From: Ralstonia pickettii
GTDB lineage: Bacteria; Pseudomonadota; Gammaproteobacteria; Burkholderiales; Burkholderiaceae
NCBI RefSeq assembly: GCF_030582395.1
Contig: NZ_CP104381.1
Coordinates: 2,852,001-2,916,000 of the forward strand
DNA: 64,000 bases
Direction of reading: 5' to 3'
The notes beneath the pieces were generated by a model. That model ran no database searches and had not been told where the DNA came from. It saw only the letters and a program-made list of their open reading frames with translations. Made by a program: the position numbers and the translations under genes. Shown piece after piece: positions 18,834 through 27,511 of the stretch (position 1 is its first letter; each line of letters starts with the position of its first letter).

Positions 18834-19331
18834 TTACTTGACGACCTTTAGCGCAGGCTTTCCACCGATGCGTGGCACGTTTGGCGGGGTGGGCTCGTCC
18901 TCCGGGCCCGTTTCCGCTTCGGCAGGGACGGATGCAGATGCCGATTCCGAATCCACCGCAGCCAGCTTGGGCGGCGGGTTGTTCTCGCGTTCGGTCGCCG
19001 CCTGTGTCGTCGGGTTGCTGCGCTCCACCGGGAATGCCATACCTTGACCGTTCTCGCGCGCGTACACGGCGAGCACGTTTTCGATTGGCACCTCGATCTT
19101 GCGCGACACGCCCGAGAACCGCGCGTGGAACGTGATCCACTCGTTGCCCATGTCGAGCTGGCTGGTCGCGTCAAAGCTCACGTTCAGCACGATCTCGTCG
19201 TTCTTGACGAATTCGCGCGGCACGTTGGTGCTGTTGTCGACGAAGACAGCGATGTACGGCGTGAATCCGTTGTCCGTGCACCATTCGTAGATGGCACGGA
19301 TCAGATAGGGCTTGGTGGAGGTTTCCGACAT
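18834..19331 (-). CDS. sspB: ClpXP protease specificity-enhancing factor SspB
   Basis: This 165-residue adaptor delivers ssrA-tagged stalled-translation products to ClpXP. The folded domain (1-115) shows KPYLIRAIYEWC.DNG.TPYI.V and IVLNVS..AT..L, both typical. A long disordered Pro/Glu linker follows, ending in the ClpX-binding tail GGKPALKVVK. The ATG at 19331 gives MSETSTKPY; the open frame before it is unrelated. It follows sspA by 72 bases, the usual petABC-sspAB order. Confidence 0.94.
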   Translation of the reverse strand: MSETSTKPYLIRAIYEWCTDNGFTPYIAVFVDNSTNVPREFVKNDEIVLNVSFDATSQLDMGNEWITFHARFSGVSRKIEVPIENVLAVYARENGQGMAFPVERSNPTTQAATERENNPPPKLAAVDSESASASVPAEAETGPEDEPTPPNVPRIGGKPALKVVK

Positions 19332-19403
19332 GATGAAATCAGTGACCGTGGGGCGCGGCCGTGCGCGGGCCGAGCCCTGGCACAAGGAGCGACCCGGCGG
19401 CGA

Positions 19404-20015
19404 TCAGCGGCGCATGACCTTTTCCGACGGCGTCAGCGCTTCAATATACGCCGGACGGCTGAAAATACGCTCGGCGTACTTCATCAGCGGGGCGGCATTC
19501 TTCGAGACCTCAATACCGTAGTGGTCCAGACGCCACAGCAGCGGCGCGATCGCCACGTCGAGCATCGAGAACTCTTCGCCCAGCATGTACTTGTTCTTGA
19601 GGAAGATCGGAGCGAGCTGCGTGAGGCGGTCACGGATGGCCGCACGGGCCTTCTCGTGATTCTTTTCGGCAGCCTTGCCCTTCTCGTTCTCAAGCACGGA
19701 AACGTGCGTGAACAGTTCCTTTTCGAAGTTGAACAGGAAGAGGCGGGCGCGGGCGCGCTGCACCGGATCAGCTGGCATCAGCTGCGGGTGCGGGAAGCGC
19801 TCGTCGATGTATTCGTTGATGATGTTCGACTCGTACAGAATCAGATCGCGTTCAACCAGGATGGGCACCTGGCCGTACGGGTTCATCACCGCGATATCTT
19901 CCGGCTTGTTGAAGAGATCGACGTCGCGAATCTCGAAATCCATGCCCTTTTCGAACAGGACGAGGCGGCAACGCTGCGAGAACGGGCAAGTGGTGCCCGA
20001 GTACAAGACCATCAT
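19404..20015 (-). CDS. sspA: stringent starvation protein A, glutathione S-transferase fold
   Basis: This 203-residue RNA-polymerase-associated protein has a thioredoxin-like N-terminal domain (MVLYSGTTCPFSQRCRLVLFEKG) and a helical C-terminal GST domain. In other proteobacteria SspA binds RNA polymerase under stress and affects H-NS and virulence genes. Motif NPYGQVPILVERD.ILYESNIINEYIDERFPHP is diagnostic. Starts at 20015 or at the adjacent ATG at 20012 are equivalent. It lies between petC and sspB. Confidence 0.93.
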   Translation of the reverse strand: MMVLYSGTTCPFSQRCRLVLFEKGMDFEIRDVDLFNKPEDIAVMNPYGQVPILVERDLILYESNIINEYIDERFPHPQLMPADPVQRARARLFLFNFEKELFTHVSVLENEKGKAAEKNHEKARAAIRDRLTQLAPIFLKNKYMLGEEFSMLDVAIAPLLWRLDHYGIEVSKNAAPLMKYAERIFSRPAYIEALTPSEKVMRR

Positions 20016-20103
20016 GGTTGTAGTTCCTTGGCGCATGGGCCGGGGGCGGCCCGATGACGGTACAACCGCGGCGACAAACGGCGTCTCCGCGGCACAAACT
20101 GCG

Positions 20104-20147
20104 AAAAGGCAAAGGGCTAGGACCAGTTCCCCACCGGCCTAGCCCTT
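20104..20147 (-). terminator. hairpin between petC and sspA
   Basis: AAGGGCTAGG/CCTAGCCCTT is a perfect ten-base-pair inverted repeat with a 16-base loop, 18 bases past the petC stop. On the minus strand it is followed by TGCCTTTT. It could end or attenuate the pet transcript before sspAB. Confidence 0.6.
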
Positions 20148-20165
20148 GCCCGGAAAACACGGATT

Positions 20166-20909
20166 TTACTTGATGTCCTTCCAATAGGCCGCATTCAGGC
20201 GCCAGGCCAGCACGAAGAACACGCCAATGAACAACAATACCCAGACGCCGAGACGCTTGCGCAGGTTGCCGGCGGGCTCAGCCATCCAGTCCAGATAACT
20301 GACCAGATCAGCGACTGCCTGGTCATATTCGACCTTGTTCATCTTGCCCGGCACCGACACCTCGAAGCCGACCAGCTTCTTCTCGGCCTCGCCGTGCTCG
20401 GACTTCACTTCGGCGTATTTGGGCACTTGCTGACCCTGCAGCTCCCACAGCACATGCGGCATGCCGACCTTGTCGAAGACAAGGTTGTTCCAGCCGGTCG
20501 GACGCGTGTCGTCACGGTAGAACGTGCGCAGGTAGGTGTAGAGCCAGTCGCTGCCACGTGCCCGGGCAATCACCGACAGGTCCGGCGGCACGGCGCCAAA
20601 CCACTTCTTGGCGTCCTCGCGGTCCATGGCGATGTGCATCGTGTCGCCGACCTTGTCCGACGAGAACAGCAGGTTCTGCTTGATCTGCTCCTCGGTCAAA
20701 CCGATGTCGCGCAGACGGTTGTAGCGCATGGCGCTGGCGCCGTGGCAGTTGAGGCAATAGTTGACGAACAGCTTGGCGCCGCGCTGCAGCGCAGACGTGT
20801 CGCTGGACTGGTTGGGCGCCGGATCGAGCGGGACGCCGCCCTCATTGGCCATCACGGGCGCGGCAAACACGAGACCGGCCAAGGCGAAAATCGCAAGCAG
20901 CTTTTTCAT
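20166..20909 (-). CDS. petC: cytochrome c1 of the bc1 complex
   Basis: This 247-residue periplasmic c-type cytochrome is anchored by a C-terminal helix. It accepts electrons from the Rieske protein and passes them to soluble cytochrome c. The heme-binding motif is C52-LN-C55-H56, and a signal peptide ends at APVMA. The membrane anchor is VWVLLFIGVFFVLAWRL. The start at 20909 (MKKLLAIF) has an AAGGA site; an ATG 15 bases upstream is less well placed. Last gene of petABC. Confidence 0.95.
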   Translation of the reverse strand: MKKLLAIFALAGLVFAAPVMANEGGVPLDPAPNQSSDTSALQRGAKLFVNYCLNCHGASAMRYNRLRDIGLTEEQIKQNLLFSSDKVGDTMHIAMDREDAKKWFGAVPPDLSVIARARGSDWLYTYLRTFYRDDTRPTGWNNLVFDKVGMPHVLWELQGQQVPKYAEVKSEHGEAEKKLVGFEVSVPGKMNKVEYDQAVADLVSYLDWMAEPAGNLRKRLGVWVLLFIGVFFVLAWRLNAAYWKDIK

Positions 20910-20946
20910 TCTTGTGTCCTTCATGGGTCCTTGTGCGCGGGCTCTA

Positions 20947-22347
20947 TCAGTGCGGCGTGAACGTGACGCGCTCAGGCACTGGCTTGAACGTCCCGATCTG
21001 GCTCCAGATCGGCATCGCGAGGAAGAACGCGAAGTACAGAATGGTGCCGATCTGCGAGATGATCGAACCAACCGGGCTCGGCGGCTGGATACCCAGGTAA
21101 CCCAGCACCGCGAAGGCGATCACGAAGACGATCAGCAGCGTCTTGTGGAAGCCCGGGCGATAGCGGATCGACTTGACCGGCGACTGGTCCAGCCACGGCA
21201 GGAAGAAGAAGATCACCACCGAGCCGCCCATCACGACCACGCCCCAGAACTTCGCGTCAATGAAGGCAAAGCCCAGCGCCAGAATCACGGCAACAGCCAC
21301 CGCCACGCCCTTGACCTTCATGCTCTTGGAACGCACGAACAGCAGACCCAGCATGATTGCGATGAAGCCCCACAGCCACGGCAGGAAGTCCGACGTGGTC
21401 GCGCGCAGCATCGAGTAGAACGGCGTGAAGTACCAGACCGGCGCAATGTGCGGCGGCGTCTTCAGCGAGTCTGCCGGGATAAAGTTGTTGGCTTCGAGGA
21501 AGTAGCCGCCCATTTCGGGCGCGAAGAACACGATCGCGCTGAAGATGAACAGGAACACCGCCACGCCCACGATGTCGTGCACCGAGTAATACGGGTGGAA
21601 CGGAATGCCGTCCAGCGGGATACCGCGTTCGTCCTTCTTGGCCTTGATCTCGACGCCGTCCGGGTTGTTCGAACCCACTTCGTGGAGAGCGATGATGTGC
21701 GCCACCACCAGGCCCAGCAGCACTAGCGGCACCGCAATAACGTGGAACGAGAAGAAGCGATTCAGCGTCGCGTCCGACACCACGTAGTCGCCGCGAATCC
21801 ACAGCGACAGGTCCGGGCCGATCAGCGGAATGGCCGAGAACAGGTTGACGATCACCTGCGCGCCCCAGTACGACATCTGGCCCCACGGCAGCAGATAGCC
21901 CATGAACGCCTCGGCCATCAGGCACAGGAAGATCAGGCAGCCGAAGATCCAGACCAGCTCGCGCGGCTTTCGGTACGAGCCGTACAGCATGCCGCGGAAC
22001 ATGTGCAGATACACGACGATGAAGAACGCCGAAGCGCCGGTCGAGTGCATGTAGCGCACCAGCCAGCCCCACGGCACCTCGCGCATGATGAACTCCACGC
22101 TCGCATAGGCGACGGGGATACCGGCCGCGTTGAGCGTGCCGTCCGGCTTGTAGTTCATCACCAGGAAAATGCCCGTGGCGATCTGGATCACCAGCACCAG
22201 CAGCGCCAGCGATCCGAAGAAATACCAGAAGTTAAAATTCTTCGGCGCGTAATACTCCGACAGATGCGCCTTCCACAGGTCCGATGCCGGGAAGCGTGCA
22301 TCGATCCAGCCCAGCAGCCCGGTTGTCTCCACCTTCTTCTCGGCCAT
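20947..22347 (-). CDS. petB: cytochrome b of the bc1 complex
   Basis: This 466-residue integral membrane subunit binds two b hemes and forms the quinol-oxidising and quinone-reducing sites. Visible landmarks include GWLVRYMHSTGAS (heme ligand His), YGSYRKPRE, GYLLPWGQMS and the PEWY-like region as PVWYFTPFYSMLRA. Eight or more transmembrane helices are evident. The ATG at 22347 lies two bases past the petA stop with an AGGAG site ten bases upstream; a TTG six bases earlier is an alternative. Confidence 0.96.
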   Translation of the reverse strand: MAEKKVETTGLLGWIDARFPASDLWKAHLSEYYAPKNFNFWYFFGSLALLVLVIQIATGIFLVMNYKPDGTLNAAGIPVAYASVEFIMREVPWGWLVRYMHSTGASAFFIVVYLHMFRGMLYGSYRKPRELVWIFGCLIFLCLMAEAFMGYLLPWGQMSYWGAQVIVNLFSAIPLIGPDLSLWIRGDYVVSDATLNRFFSFHVIAVPLVLLGLVVAHIIALHEVGSNNPDGVEIKAKKDERGIPLDGIPFHPYYSVHDIVGVAVFLFIFSAIVFFAPEMGGYFLEANNFIPADSLKTPPHIAPVWYFTPFYSMLRATTSDFLPWLWGFIAIMLGLLFVRSKSMKVKGVAVAVAVILALGFAFIDAKFWGVVVMGGSVVIFFFLPWLDQSPVKSIRYRPGFHKTLLIVFVIAFAVLGYLGIQPPSPVGSIISQIGTILYFAFFLAMPIWSQIGTFKPVPERVTFTPH

Positions 22348-22349
22348 GA

Positions 22350-22958
22350 TCAAGCCTCTCCTTTCTCGTCTTTACCGATCACGAGCTTCGTGTCGGACAG
22401 GAACATGTACGGCGGAACGTCGAGGTTCTGGGGTGCCGGCTTGTTCTTGAACACGCGGCCAGCCAGGTCGAACGTGGAGCCGTGGCACGGGCAGACGAAG
22501 CCGGGGTCTCCCGCGAGCTGCACGTTGGCACCTGCGGGAAACGGACCAGATGGGGAACAGCCGAGATGGGAACAGATGCCGACCACGACCAGCAGGTCCT
22601 TGTGCTCGGCACGGGAGCGGGTTTCGTTCTTGCAATAGTCCGGCGTCTTCATGGTGAAGGGCACGTCGGACTTGGGGTCGGCGACTTCGTTATCGGTCTT
22701 CTTGAGCGACTCCAGCATGTCGGGCGTGCGTTTGAGCAGCCAGACGGGCTTGCCGCGCCATTCCACCACCTTCATCTGGCCCGGGGCCAGGTCGCTCACG
22801 TCCGCCTCTACGGGCGCGCCCGCTGCACGGGCTTTTTCAGATGGTGCGAATGTGCAAACGAAAGGGGCCGCAACTGCAACCCCTCCCACACCACCAGCCA
22901 CGGACGTCGCAATCAACAGATTGCGGCGACCCTTGTCCACGTTTTGCTGGTCACTCAT
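22350..22958 (-). CDS. petA: ubiquinol-cytochrome c reductase Rieske iron-sulfur subunit
   Basis: This 202-residue Rieske protein carries the 2Fe-2S centre. Ligands are C129 and H131 in CSHLGC and C156 and H159 in CPCHGS; C134 and C158 form the stabilising disulfide. The N-terminus has a twin-arginine type anchor (GRRNLLIATSVAGGVGGVAVAA), and tatABC is present in the same window. First gene of petABC; a TATAAT box lies about 50 bases upstream. Confidence 0.96.
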   Translation of the reverse strand: MSDQQNVDKGRRNLLIATSVAGGVGGVAVAAPFVCTFAPSEKARAAGAPVEADVSDLAPGQMKVVEWRGKPVWLLKRTPDMLESLKKTDNEVADPKSDVPFTMKTPDYCKNETRSRAEHKDLLVVVGICSHLGCSPSGPFPAGANVQLAGDPGFVCPCHGSTFDLAGRVFKNKPAPQNLDVPPYMFLSDTKLVIGKDEKGEA

Positions 22959-23005
22959 TCAAGACCCCAGGGTGAGAAATCAAGATAGATTCGCGTCAAC
23001 CAAAA

Positions 23006-23011
23006 ATTATA
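23006..23011 (-). promoter_or_regulatory. candidate -10 box for petABC
   Basis: A perfect TATAAT on the minus strand lies about 50 bases upstream of petA. No good -35 sits 16-18 bases before it, so the promoter is either weak or activator-dependent. Confidence 0.4.
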
Positions 23012-23203
23012 CCCGAGCGTACCTAGCCAACGGTAGCGGTCGCGGGGGGCGGCCGTTGCGGATATAGTGGACGCACCGATTGCCCGCCAGCCCAATCCAG
23101 GCAAGGCTTCGGCATGTCTCTTGCAACCTCGCTTTCTACAATTCAGGTCAACCGTTCGCCAGCTTGACCGTTTGTCTCGAATCAAACAATCCGGAGAAAA
23201 CCG

Positions 23204-23632
23204 ATGGCACTGATGCAAGACTTCAAGAAATTCGCGATGCGCGGCAACGTGATCGACCTGGCAGTGGGTGTGATCATCGGTGCGGCGTTCAGCAAAATCG
23301 TGGATTCGCTCGTCAATGATCTGATCATGCCGCTGATCAGCCGCATCGTCGGCAAGCTGGATTTCTCGAGCCTGTTCATCCAACTCGCAGAGGCGCCCGC
23401 TGGTGTGCCGCATACCCTGGCGGATCTGAAGAAGGCAGGCGTGCCGGTCTTCGCCTACGGCAACTTCATCACCGTGGCGGTCAATTTTCTGATTCTCGCG
23501 TTTATCGTATTTTTGATGGTGCGCGCCATCACCCGACTGATCGACGCCAACCCGCCGGCAGCGCCCGCCGAGACCCCCGAAGACATTCAACTGCTGCGCG
23601 AGATTCGCGACAGCCTGAAGAACAAACCGTAA
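23204..23632 (+). CDS. mscL: large-conductance mechanosensitive channel
   Basis: This 142-residue inner-membrane channel releases solutes on hypo-osmotic shock. The conserved N-terminus and first helix are clear ([27 protein letters not shown]). The second helix is [21 protein letters not shown], and the cytoplasmic helix ends [18 protein letters not shown] site precedes the ATG. It is a single gene, convergent with the NIF3-family gene. Confidence 0.96.
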   Translation: MALMQDFKKFAMRGNVIDLAVGVIIGAAFSKIVDSLVNDLIMPLISRIVGKLDFSSLFIQLAEAPAGVPHTLADLKKAGVPVFAYGNFITVAVNFLILAFIVFLMVRAITRLIDANPPAAPAETPEDIQLLREIRDSLKNKP

Positions 23633-23644
23633 TCACACGTCCGA

Positions 23645-24391
23645 TCACACCGGATTCGGGATATCGATGAAGGTGTGGCGTATGCCAAAGCGCTCGGCGA
23701 GGTGGTTGCCGAGCGCCTGGACGCCGCCGCGTTCAGTGGCGTGGTGGCCAGCGCCGATATATGCAACACCCGATTCACGCGCGAGATGCGTGGTCTGCTC
23801 CGAAGCCTCACCGCTCAAATACACGTCTACACCAGCAGCCACCGCAGCATCAAACCAGCCTTGCGCCCCGCCAGTGCACCAGCCGACTGTACGCACCGGA
23901 CGATCCTCCTCACCGATCACGAGCGGCACCCGGTTGAGCCTTGCCGACACCGTCTGCGCAAAGGCACGCAGCGTGGTCGGTGCGGCGAGCGCGCCAATCC
24001 AACCCAGTTCATCGTCGCCGAACCGGCCTTGGGGCGCGATGCCCAGCAAGGCCGCTAGCTGCGCGTTGTTGCCAAGCTCAGGGTGCGCATCGAGCGGCAA
24101 GTGATATGCGAACAGGTTGAGATCGTGCGTGAGAAGTTGCTTCAAGCGCGCATGCTTCTGCCCGACGACACGACCATCCTCGCCCTTCCAGAAGTAACCA
24201 TGATGCACGAGGATGGCGTCCGCACGGGCTGCGACGGCAGCCTCGATCAAGGCCAGGCTGGCCGTCACGCCCGTCACGATATGGGTAACGCTTTCGCGCC
24301 CTTGCACCTGCAGACCATTGGGGCAATAGTCCCGAAAACGGGCCGCCTGCAACAGGTCGTTCAAGTACAATTCAAGTTCTTTTCGATCCAT
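23645..24391 (-). CDS. NIF3/YbgI-family dinuclear metal-binding protein
   Basis: This 248-residue protein is of the Nif3-like hexameric family, often annotated as GTP cyclohydrolase I type 2. Metal-binding landmarks are VHHGYFWKG near residue 62 and the C-terminal [20 protein letters not shown]. The family binds two metal ions; its biological role is not settled. It is divergent from the HtrA gene with only 19 bases between the two start codons. Confidence 0.9.
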   Translation of the reverse strand: MDRKELELYLNDLLQAARFRDYCPNGLQVQGRESVTHIVTGVTASLALIEAAVAARADAILVHHGYFWKGEDGRVVGQKHARLKQLLTHDLNLFAYHLPLDAHPELGNNAQLAALLGIAPQGRFGDDELGWIGALAAPTTLRAFAQTVSARLNRVPLVIGEEDRPVRTVGWCTGGAQGWFDAAVAAGVDVYLSGEASEQTTHLARESGVAYIGAGHHATERGGVQALGNHLAERFGIRHTFIDIPNPV

Positions 24392-24410
24392 TTGGACTCA
24401 ATTTCGCCCT

Positions 24411-25625
24411 ATGTTGCGCCGCTTTTGGCTGTTTTTTGCGCAAGCCGTCACGGTCGTTCTGGCCGTATGGTTTGTGATCGCCACGCTCAAGCCTGACTGG
24501 CTGCAGCGCGGCAAGGTCGCAGTGCAATCCGGCTCGCCCATCGTCGCGCTGAAGGAAGTCGCGCCGGTCGGCCACGGCGGCACCTCCAGCAACTCCTACG
24601 CAGAAGCGGCCAAGGTCGCGATGCCGGCGGTGGTTAACATCTTCAGCAGCAAAAACGCGCCGAAGCGTGGCACCAACCCTCAAGCCAGCGCCGATCCGTG
24701 GTTTCGCTTCTTCTTCGGCGACCGCGCCCCCGAGCAGCGCCAGGAACCCACGGCCAGCCTCGGCTCAGGCGTGATCGTCAGTTCAGAAGGCTACATTCTA
24801 ACGAACCACCACGTGGTGGACGGCGCTGACGAAATCGAGGTCGCCCTGACCGACGGCCGGAAGGCCAACGCAAAGGTGGTCGGCTCCGATCCCGAGACCG
24901 ACCTGGCCGTTCTCAAGATCAATCTGCCGAATCTGCCCGCCATTACGCTGGGCCGGCTGGAGAACGTGCGCGTGGGCGACGTGGTGCTGGCGATTGGCAA
25001 CCCGTTCGGCGTGGGCCAGACGGTGACGATGGGTATTGTCTCCGCGCTGGGCCGCAGCCATTTGGGCATCAACACCTTCGAGAACTTCATCCAGACCGAC
25101 GCCGCGATCAACCCCGGCAACTCGGGGGGTGCGCTCGTCGACGCTGACGGCAACCTCCTCGGGATCAACACAGCGATCTACTCGCGCTCGGGCGGCTCGC
25201 TCGGCATCGGCTTCGCGATTCCGGTATCGCTGGCCAAACAGGTGATGGAGTCGATCATCTCGACCGGAAGCGTGGTCCGCGGTTGGATTGGTGTGGAGCC
25301 GCAGGATGTAACGCCAGAAATTGCCGAATCGTTTGGCTTGTCACGCAAGGATGGCGCGCTGATTGCCGCCGTGGTCCAAGGCGGCCCCGCAGACAAGGCG
25401 GGCCTGCGCCCGGGGGACATTCTCACCAGCGTGAACGGTGAGCCGATCCTGGATACGACGGCGCTGCTCAACAGCATCGCGCAGCTGAAACCCGGCGCAG
25501 AAGCCAAGGTGACCGTGTCGCGCAAGGGCAAGGCAGTGGAACTGACCATTGTTGTCGGCAAACGGCCCGCGCCTACGCGTCGCAACGTGCCGATGCCCTC
25601 GCAGGACGACGAAGAACCACAGTAG
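24411..25625 (+). CDS. membrane-anchored HtrA-family serine protease (DegS/AlgW-like)
   Basis: This 404-residue protein is a periplasmic S1C protease held by one N-terminal transmembrane helix (WLFFAQAVTVVLAVWFVIAT). The catalytic triad is H134 in TNHHVVDG, D164 in TDLAVLKI and S238 in NPGNSGGAL. A single PDZ domain follows (about 275-385, including GGPADKAGLRPGDILTSVNG). One helix plus one PDZ is the DegS/AlgW architecture, which cleaves an anti-sigma factor in envelope stress; DegP/DegQ types have two PDZ domains. The partner anti-sigma factor is not in the window. A strong terminator follows. Confidence 0.92.
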   Translation: MLRRFWLFFAQAVTVVLAVWFVIATLKPDWLQRGKVAVQSGSPIVALKEVAPVGHGGTSSNSYAEAAKVAMPAVVNIFSSKNAPKRGTNPQASADPWFRFFFGDRAPEQRQEPTASLGSGVIVSSEGYILTNHHVVDGADEIEVALTDGRKANAKVVGSDPETDLAVLKINLPNLPAITLGRLENVRVGDVVLAIGNPFGVGQTVTMGIVSALGRSHLGINTFENFIQTDAAINPGNSGGALVDADGNLLGINTAIYSRSGGSLGIGFAIPVSLAKQVMESIISTGSVVRGWIGVEPQDVTPEIAESFGLSRKDGALIAAVVQGGPADKAGLRPGDILTSVNGEPILDTTALLNSIAQLKPGAEAKVTVSRKGKAVELTIVVGKRPAPTRRNVPMPSQDDEEPQ

Positions 25626-25651
25626 TAAGCTGCAGGTTTCGGAATACGCAA

Positions 25652-25680
25652 ACGGCGGCCAATGTGCCGCCGTTTTTTTT
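25652..25680 (+). terminator. rho-independent terminator after the HtrA-family gene
   Basis: ACGGCGGC/GCCGCCGT is a perfect eight-base-pair stem with a six-base loop followed by eight T. It lies 27 bases past the stop. Confidence 0.93.
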
Positions 25681-25971
25681 GCCTGCACGCTTGAGCGGCA
25701 AGCCGGTACGCTGGGGAGCGCTGGCAATCTGCAGCTCTACACTTACCAAGCGATCCGACGTACCAACAGCAGCGCTGCGTCCAGTTACTTTCGTCTCGAC
25801 CTGCTGGATGCCCCCTGAACCTATGCCGGCGCAGAGCAAGCAGTAAGTGCGACGCCCCCGCCATTGTCTCGCCTACACTCCAACCGCCGGTCAAAGCTTG
25901 CACGCGAAGCAAGCCCAGCAGAGGCAGCGCTTCAGGGGTGCATGCGCACTGCAAATCATTCACACAAAGAA
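25681..25971. other. 291-base gap between two convergent terminators, nothing seen
   Basis: The stretch lies between the HtrA-gene terminator and the porin terminator. It has mixed composition and no reading frame with a start signal, repeat or promoter that I can support. Confidence 0.55.
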
Positions 25972-26001
25972 AAACGCCGACCCCTTTCGGGATCGGCGTT
26001 T
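25972..26001 (-). terminator. rho-independent terminator of the porin gene
   Basis: Read on the minus strand, the arms are a nine-base AAACGCCGA/TCGGCGTTT pair extended by GGG/CCC across one mismatch, with a four-base loop and a T-run after. It lies 38 bases past the porin stop. Confidence 0.85.
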
Positions 26002-26039
26002 AGCCGTTTAATTCGATGCGCTCTTACGAGCGCGTCAAA

Positions 26040-27179
26040 TTAGAACTTGTGGCGGATACCAACGGTAGCGCCGAATTGGTTGTTGCTGTTACCCGTGTTC
26101 GAGAACACTTGGTCAGCCGTCGTTGCCGAAGAAGCGCCGGTCAGGCTCTGCGGATACGCGCTGTTGTTCAGACCCAGCACACCCAGACCCGAGCCGCTGC
26201 TGTTCTTGGCATAGGCCACGTTGAAGTATGCGTCGGTGCGCTTCGACAGAGCGTAGTCGGTGCCGACCACGAACAGCCACGGGTTGCCGCCGGTAGCGTT
26301 CTTGAACTGTTGGTAGTAAGCCGTACCGGTCAGCGACAGCGCCGGCGTAGCTTGGTAACCCAGGCCAGCCCAGTACAGGTTCGAACGCAGTTCGCCGTTG
26401 CCAGCAACAGTTGCGAAGTTAGCCTTGTACCAACGATAGCCAGCGTACAGCTTGGCGGGGCCGAAAGCATACGTACCAGCGATCGTAGCGCGTTGTTCCT
26501 TCTGGTCAGCCGTACCTGCCGACGTAGCGGTCGGGGCAGCCGTGCCGTTCGACTGGTCATACACTACGCCCAGGCCAAACGGGCCACCAGCATAGTTCGC
26601 ACCCAGGCTCCACTCGCGGCCGAGCTTGCTCAGGCCAGCTTGCTCGTTGCCGTCGCGGTTAAACGCGTACAGAGCGGAGACGCTGAGGCCACCAAACGTA
26701 CCGATGTACTTGACCGAATTGTCCGAACGGGCCGAGAAATAAGCGTCTTGCGAAGCCAGCGAGTAGCGCGTGGCGATTGCCATCGGGTCATAGATCAGCG
26801 AGAAGTCATACAGCAGGTTCTGCTGACGACCCAGGGTCAGTTGACCCCACTGGCCTTGCAAACCAACGTAAGCGTTACGACCGAACAGGCGGCCACCTTG
26901 GGCCGACTTGCCGTCGTCGATGCTGAAGCCACTTTCCAGGTTGAAGATACCCTTCAGACCACCGCCCAGGTCTTCAACACCACGCAGGCCCCAACGCGAG
27001 CCCGACAGACCGCCCGAATCCAGGCCAACGCGCGAGCTACCGCCGCCGTTGCCGTTCGGCACCTTGTTTGCGTACGTCAGACCAGCGTCGACCACGCCGT
27101 ACAGGGTCACGGAGGATTGTGCATAGGCGCCACCGGCGGCCAGAGCTGCCACAGCAGCTGCAAACAGTTTCATCTTCAT
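26040..27179 (-). CDS. general (non-specific) outer-membrane porin, Burkholderiales type
   Basis: This 379-residue trimeric porin belongs to the Neisseria/Burkholderia OmpC-like family. The signal peptide is MKMKLFAAAVAALAAGGAYA, followed by the diagnostic QSSVTLYGVVDAGLTY. SRWGLRGVEDLGGGLKGIFNLESGF, the family loop and FGATVGIRHKF at the C-terminus are also clear. The ATG at 27179 has an AAGGAA site; the longer frame upstream is unrelated. The lower GC at many wobble positions suggests strong codon selection for high expression. Confidence 0.94.
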   Translation of the reverse strand: MKMKLFAAAVAALAAGGAYAQSSVTLYGVVDAGLTYANKVPNGNGGGSSRVGLDSGGLSGSRWGLRGVEDLGGGLKGIFNLESGFSIDDGKSAQGGRLFGRNAYVGLQGQWGQLTLGRQQNLLYDFSLIYDPMAIATRYSLASQDAYFSARSDNSVKYIGTFGGLSVSALYAFNRDGNEQAGLSKLGREWSLGANYAGGPFGLGVVYDQSNGTAAPTATSAGTADQKEQRATIAGTYAFGPAKLYAGYRWYKANFATVAGNGELRSNLYWAGLGYQATPALSLTGTAYYQQFKNATGGNPWLFVVGTDYALSKRTDAYFNVAYAKNSSGSGLGVLGLNNSAYPQSLTGASSATTADQVFSNTGNSNNQFGATVGIRHKF

Positions 27180-27511
27180 ATCGACACTTTCCTTGTCAAC
27201 TGATTGGGAAATCTTGACTGTCCTTATGGACGACGCAGATACCTCACGTCTGACCGCATTATGTGCCAGCGTTGACGGATTCCGGAAACCCTTTCTGGCT
27301 CTGGGCCACGATTTGCGGCCAAGTTGTTGCTCATGGGCAACACGCGCCGAGCCCCTCTGGGAGGGGGGCGCAACCCGCGTTTTGCGCGGTGGCACAGGGG
27401 CTGGCGGGCGATTGCGCCCCTCTTCCCGAGCACCAAATTTGGCAGTCGCCGGCAGCTTTGATTTGTCGCCTTCGCGCCACGTTAAAGCGGAAAGTGCTTT
27501 TTAATTATCTT
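27180..27511. other. 332-base gap upstream of the porin gene
   Basis: It should hold the porin promoter and leader. I see a CATAAT box without a convincing -35 partner, and GC-rich short inverted repeats around 27350-27420. There is no gene. Confidence 0.5.
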
